Assembly: GCA_003161435.1 (NCBI GenBank)
Contig: PMOS01000034.1
Location: 1 to 64,000 of the forward strand
Reading direction: 5' to 3'
Length of the DNA: 64,000 nt
Source of the DNA: Vulcanimicrobiota bacterium
GTDB lineage: Bacteria > Vulcanimicrobiota > Vulcanimicrobiia > Vulcanimicrobiales > Vulcanimicrobiaceae
Position 1 is the first letter of the stretch, and each line of letters opens with the position of its first letter. A program made the position numbers and the translations under genes. The notes beneath the pieces were generated by a model. The model was not told the origin of the DNA. It ran no database searches and saw only the letters and a list, made by a program, of their open reading frames with translations. Below are positions 60,647-64,000 of the stretch, in pieces.

Positions 60647-62062
60647 CTACGCTGTTCGGCGTATGCGGCGCGCGCTCGCGGCCAAGGCGGCGAGCACCGC
60701 GAGGCCGGCCAGCACGAGCACGGTGACGACGAAGCCTGATTCCGAGCTCGCGCTCGGGGCGCGCAACTGCACCAAGGTGTAGATCGTGCCGCACAACGCG
60801 ACGCCGAGCGAAGTGCCCAAGCCGCGCGTCAGATTGATGACGCCGCCGGCCGAACCCGAGCGCTGCAGCGGCGCGGCGCCCATGATGGCCGCGTTGTTCG
60901 CCGGCGTGAAGCCGCCGAGTCCGGCGCCGACGAGCGCGAGCGCGATCACGCGCAGCGCGAGCTCGTCACGGCCGGCGACCAGCAGCAGCAACCCGGCGAC
61001 CGCGACGGCCATCCCGGCGGTGGTCAGGCGCCGCAGTCCCAAGCGGTCGGCGAGGTAGCCGGCCAGCGGCGCCGTCAGGCCGAGCGCGACCGGCAGCGCC
61101 GTGAGCTGCAGTCCGGCGCCGCCGGGGCCGACGTCGAGCGCACGCGCGAGGAAGAACGGGACGATGAACAGGGTTCCGAACATGGTCGCGTACGAGAGCA
61201 GCGCGGCGACCAACCCCAATGAGAACGCGGGATCGGCCAGCAACACGAAGTCGACGATCGGGTATCGCGCTCGGCGTTCCCAGATCGCGAAGGCGCCGCC
61301 GAACGCGAACGCTCCGAGGCTCAGCAACACGACGATCGTGGGATTTCCGGCGATCTCCCCGGCGAAGCTGAGCGCGCCCAACGTGCACGCGATCGCCGGC
61401 AAGAAGAGCGCCGTGCCGACGCGGTCGAACGGCTCGGCCGTCTGCAGATCGCGGCTGCGCGGCAACAGCAGCCAGCCCAGTGCGAGGGCGACGATCCCGA
61501 TCGGTACGTTGATCCAGAAGATCGTGCGCCAATCGCCGACCTGCAGCAACGCACCGCCGACGCTGGGGCCCAACGCCAATCCGATTGCCTGCGCGGCCGC
61601 TTGCACGCCGAGCGCGCGGCCGAGCTGCGCGCGGGGGACCGCGTGCGCGATGAGCGCGACGCTGTTCGCCTGCAGCATCGCGGCGCCGACCGCCTGACAC
61701 ACCCGCGCGCCGTCGAGTGCGAGGAGCGCCGGCGCGAGCGCGCACAGCGCCGAGCCGATCACGAACAGCGCAAACCCGAGCAGGTAGAGCATCTTACGCC
61801 CGGCCATGTCGGCCAGGCGTCCGATCGGTGCGACGAACGCCACCAGGACGATGAGGTACGCCAGAGCGACCCATTCCACGCCGGCCAGCGTGGTGCCGAA
61901 CGCGCGCTGGAGCGTCGGCAGCGCGACGGTGACGATGCTGGCATCGAGCTGGCCCATGAACGCGCCGATACACACGGTCGCAACCACGAACCACGCCGCG
62001 TGCGGACTATCGCGAATCTTCGACGGCCTGGGCGCTTCCGTGCGCAAGAGCCAAGACTTCAC
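60647..62062 (-). CDS. MFS drug efflux transporter, DHA2 (EmrB/QacA) family
   Basis: This 471-residue protein has about fourteen membrane helices. GAFMGQLDASIVTVALPTLQ is motif D1 of the DHA2 group, GRLADMAGRKMLYLLGF is motif A, and QAIGLALGPSVGGAL is motif C of proton antiporters. It would export hydrophobic compounds or drugs in exchange for protons. The GTG start at 62062 gives a 20-residue cytoplasmic lead. It diverges from the arabinofuranosidase gene across a 45-bp gap with a palindrome, so sugar-linked control is possible. Confidence 0.9.
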   Translation of the reverse strand: MKSWLLRTEAPRPSKIRDSPHAAWFVVATVCIGAFMGQLDASIVTVALPTLQRAFGTTLAGVEWVALAYLIVLVAFVAPIGRLADMAGRKMLYLLGFALFVIGSALCALAPALLALDGARVCQAVGAAMLQANSVALIAHAVPRAQLGRALGVQAAAQAIGLALGPSVGGALLQVGDWRTIFWINVPIGIVALALGWLLLPRSRDLQTAEPFDRVGTALFLPAIACTLGALSFAGEIAGNPTIVVLLSLGAFAFGGAFAIWERRARYPIVDFVLLADPAFSLGLVAALLSYATMFGTLFIVPFFLARALDVGPGGAGLQLTALPVALGLTAPLAGYLADRLGLRRLTTAGMAVAVAGLLLLVAGRDELALRVIALALVGAGLGGFTPANNAAIMGAAPLQRSGSAGGVINLTRGLGTSLGVALCGTIYTLVQLRAPSASSESGFVVTVLVLAGLAVLAALAASARRIRRTA

Positions 62063-62078
62063 CGAGCGAAGGGCTTTC

Positions 62079-62091
62079 TTTCAGTCTGAAA
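62079..62091. promoter_or_regulatory. candidate ROK operator
   Basis: TTTCAG-T-CTGAAA is a perfect 6-1-6 palindrome in the gap between the MFS and GH51 genes. Together with the following AT-rich bases it resembles the operators of NagC/Mlc/XylR-type ROK repressors. A ROK regulator is encoded downstream of the GH51 gene. Confidence 0.55.
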
Positions 62092-62107
62092 TAATCCTTC
62101 GGTTCTC

Positions 62108-63589
62108 GTGCGCTGTTCGTTGAAATTCGTCGCCGACCGGCGGATCGGTCCCGTCCCGCCCGCGCTGTTCGGGCACCTGCTGGCGCGGCGCATGGGCGTC
62201 GCCGAAGAAGGTCTTCACGATCCGTCACACCCGCGAGCGGATGCGTTCGGAATCCGCCAGGACATCGAGCCGCTGATTCGCGATCTGCGGCCGGCCCTGT
62301 TTCGCTGGCCCGGCGGATGCACCGGGACGAGCTATCACTGGCTCGACGGCGTCGGGCCGGTCGCGGAGCGGCCGCGCACGATCGACGTGCACTTCGGAAC
62401 CGAGATCGGTTACGGTTTCGGAACGAACGAGTTCATCGCGTGGTGCCGGCGCGTCGGCGCGGAGCCGCTGATCAACTGGAACATGGGAACCGGTACGTTC
62501 GACGAGGCGCTGGCGTGGTTGGAGTACTGCAATCGCGACGGCCGCACGCGGTGGGCCGAGCTGCGGCGAAATCACGGGATCGAGCGGCCGCACAACGTTC
62601 GCTATTGGCAGCTCGGCAACGAGAGCTACGGTTGGTGGGAGCTGGGCCAGACGTCGGCCGCCGGCTACGCCGAAACCGCGCGCGAGTGGGCCAAAGCTGC
62701 GCGGCACATCGATCCCTCGATCGGGATCGTCGCGCTGGCCGGTCGTCTCGAAGAGCCGCTCGCCTGGGCGTCGACCGTCATACCGGCGCTCGCGCCGTAC
62801 GTCGACTACGTCACCTTTCACGCGTTCTGGCAGAAGAGCGGGCCCGGCGATCCGTGGTACCGCGTCGTGGCGGGACCCCATCGCGCCGAATGGTACGTGC
62901 GCGCGCTCGCCGGTCTGATCGCGATCGCCCAACGCGAGGTCGAACGCGCGCGTCCGCTCTCCGTCGCGATCACCGAGTGGAACACGTCGGACTTCGGCGT
63001 GCACATGGCCGACACACCGACGCGCTCGGCCTACCAACCGTACTACACGTTGCAGGATGCGCTCGCCAACGCGAGCTTCCTGAACATGCTGCTGCGCGAG
63101 TCGCGCCACGTCACGCTCACCACCAGCGCGCAGATCCTCAACGTGCGGGGGCATATCATGGCCAACGACGAGGGCGTGTGGCCCGAGACGATCTACTGGC
63201 CGTACCACATGCTGGTCAACCATCGCGGTGCGGACGTGCTCGATGCGTGGATCGAGTCCGACGCCTTCTCCGTCCCGGAGATGCGTCTGACCGGGTTGCC
63301 GTATCTCGACGCCGCGGTCACGATCGATCCGGACGGCCGGGTCGCGTGCTCGCTGGTGAACCGTCATCGCGACGAACCGATGACGGTTCGCATCGCGACG
63401 CCCGGCGCCGGCTTTCGTGCCGAGGCGACGCTCCATCTGCTCGCGCACGACGATCCGCTCGCGCGCAACGGTCCGCACGACCCCGATCGGGTGTGTCCGG
63501 TGACGTCGGCGCTGCAGGTCGACGGTACGTCGCCGGAGGTCGAGCTGCCGCCGCATTCGTACGCGCTGCTCGAGTTGCAGCTTGCCTGA
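62108..63589 (+). CDS. alpha-L-arabinofuranosidase, GH51 family
   Basis: This 493-residue cytoplasmic glycosidase has no signal peptide. PLIRDLRPALFRWPGGC is the conserved N-terminal block, WQLGNESYGWWELGQ holds the acid/base glutamate, and SVAITEWNTSDFG holds the nucleophile glutamate. LLELQLA ends the C-terminal beta-sandwich. It releases arabinose from plant-derived oligosaccharides. GTG 62108 follows the putative operator closely. The next gene, a ROK repressor, overlaps by eight bases. Confidence 0.9.
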   Translation: MRCSLKFVADRRIGPVPPALFGHLLARRMGVAEEGLHDPSHPRADAFGIRQDIEPLIRDLRPALFRWPGGCTGTSYHWLDGVGPVAERPRTIDVHFGTEIGYGFGTNEFIAWCRRVGAEPLINWNMGTGTFDEALAWLEYCNRDGRTRWAELRRNHGIERPHNVRYWQLGNESYGWWELGQTSAAGYAETAREWAKAARHIDPSIGIVALAGRLEEPLAWASTVIPALAPYVDYVTFHAFWQKSGPGDPWYRVVAGPHRAEWYVRALAGLIAIAQREVERARPLSVAITEWNTSDFGVHMADTPTRSAYQPYYTLQDALANASFLNMLLRESRHVTLTTSAQILNVRGHIMANDEGVWPETIYWPYHMLVNHRGADVLDAWIESDAFSVPEMRLTGLPYLDAAVTIDPDGRVACSLVNRHRDEPMTVRIATPGAGFRAEATLHLLAHDDPLARNGPHDPDRVCPVTSALQVDGTSPEVELPPHSYALLELQLA

Positions 63590-64000
63590 CCCCTCGCCGC
63601 GCGCGGGCTCACGCAGCCGGAACACCTCGGCGGTGTTGCGCGCCGTGTTGGCGCACGGACCGATCCCGCGCAGCCATATCGCACGGCTGACGGGGCTGAG
63701 TCAAGCCAGCGTCACGCGTTTGACCACCGAGCTGTTGGCGCGCGGGTTCTTGGCTGTCGCGCCGTCGACCGCAACCGCCGACGTCGGGCGGCCGCTGGTA
63801 CCGATCGACTTCGACGTTCGATCGTGGGTCGCGCTCGGGATGCACCTGGGACGCGATCGAACCACGATCGCCGTCGCGGATCTGCGCGGGACGCTGCTGG
63901 CGACCGACGAGCTCGGCCACGAAGCGCGCGAGCCGGCCGCGGTCGTGCGCCAAGCCGTCACGTGGCTGCGCCGGTTAGCGGCCCGGCACGCGGGTGGCGC
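63582..64000 (+). CDS. ROK-family transcriptional repressor (3' end outside window)
   Basis: Only the first 139 residues are in the window. A winged helix-turn-helix (PIPRSHIARLTGLSQASVTR and LTTELLARGFLAVAP) is followed by the start of the ROK sugar-kinase fold, WVALGMHLGRDRTTIAVADL. TTG 63582 overlaps the GH51 stop by eight bases; a GTG about 50 bases downstream is the alternative. It is likely the sugar-responsive repressor of the arabinofuranosidase gene, acting on the palindrome at 62079-62091. Confidence 0.82.
   Translation, partial: MPDPSPRAGSRSRNTSAVLRAVLAHGPIPRSHIARLTGLSQASVTRLTTELLARGFLAVAPSTATADVGRPLVPIDFDVRSWVALGMHLGRDRTTIAVADLRGTLLATDELGHEAREPAAVVRQAVTWLRRLAARHAGG

Noticed and set aside
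62225-63625. 466-codon antisense frame opposite the GH51 gene
   Set aside because: No recognisable domain; the GH51 catalytic motifs are on the other strand.
1-64000. CRISPR array, tRNA or rRNA genes, phage genes, origin of replication
   Set aside because: No regularly spaced repeats, cloverleaf sequences, rRNA segments, capsid/integrase genes or DnaA-box clusters were seen.

Overview
The window comes from a very GC-rich bacterial chromosome (GC estimated by eye, not computed). Genes are densely packed, often with ATGA, GTGA or 4-nt stop/start overlaps, and GTG or TTG starts are frequent. I see no tRNA, rRNA, CRISPR array or phage genes. Gene content (PQQ dehydrogenase, three Liv-type ABC importers, paired DUF2339 proteins, phosphoribulokinase, PEP carboxylase) and codon style would suit a soil heterotroph such as Vulcanimicrobiota/Eremiobacterota (WPS-2). 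That placement is only a guess from style; no marker gene is present.

Layout. 1-2152: 3' part of a PQQ dehydrogenase and a c-type cytochrome. 2169-3753: ketopantoate-reductase-like gene, an ACT-domain protein and a large inverted repeat. 3791-14108: a catabolic island with a TetR regulator, a flavin reductase plus LLM monooxygenase, an ACMSD-like amidohydrolase, a beta-hydroxyacid dehydrogenase and a Liv-type importer with two binding proteins. 14172-15354: a complete IS110-family element whose bridge RNA, ends and target guides can be read directly. 15470-17405: a small unknown protein, a PhyH dioxygenase and a cysteine dioxygenase. 17509-28944: a full histidine-to-glutamate pathway (hutU, hutH, hutG, hutI, and hutF 5 kb away), split by a DUF2339-DUF3999-DUF2339 membrane cassette.

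27634-38510 reads as one long operon: hutF, a two-domain ABC permease, an isocitrate/isopropylmalate-type dehydrogenase, ABC ATPase, binding protein, MmgE/PrpD, a half-length PrpD homologue and PEP carboxylase. 38541-40077 is a decayed island with hicBA, a broken UvrD-like helicase and little else. 40065-43581 holds pobA, phosphoribulokinase and an amidase. 43613-54083 is a GntR-controlled operon: TcuA/TcuB-like redox pair, a second Liv importer with a LivM-LivG fusion, a TPP enzyme, a cupin and a Dabb protein. 54143-59612 holds a palindromic repeat, a TonB-domain protein and a third Liv importer with a LivG-LivF fusion. 59750-64000 carries a secreted hydrolase, an MFS exporter, a GH51 arabinofuranosidase and the start of a ROK repressor.

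The most interesting observation is the IS110 element. A 178-nt bridge RNA with three stem-loops lies upstream of its transposase. Its target loop matches both flanks, its donor loop matches both ends, and all share a CT core. The rebuilt empty site differs by one base in 20 from an arm of a palindromic repeat elsewhere in the window (54143-54230), so the element probably targets that repeat family, as IS621 targets REP sequences in E. coli.
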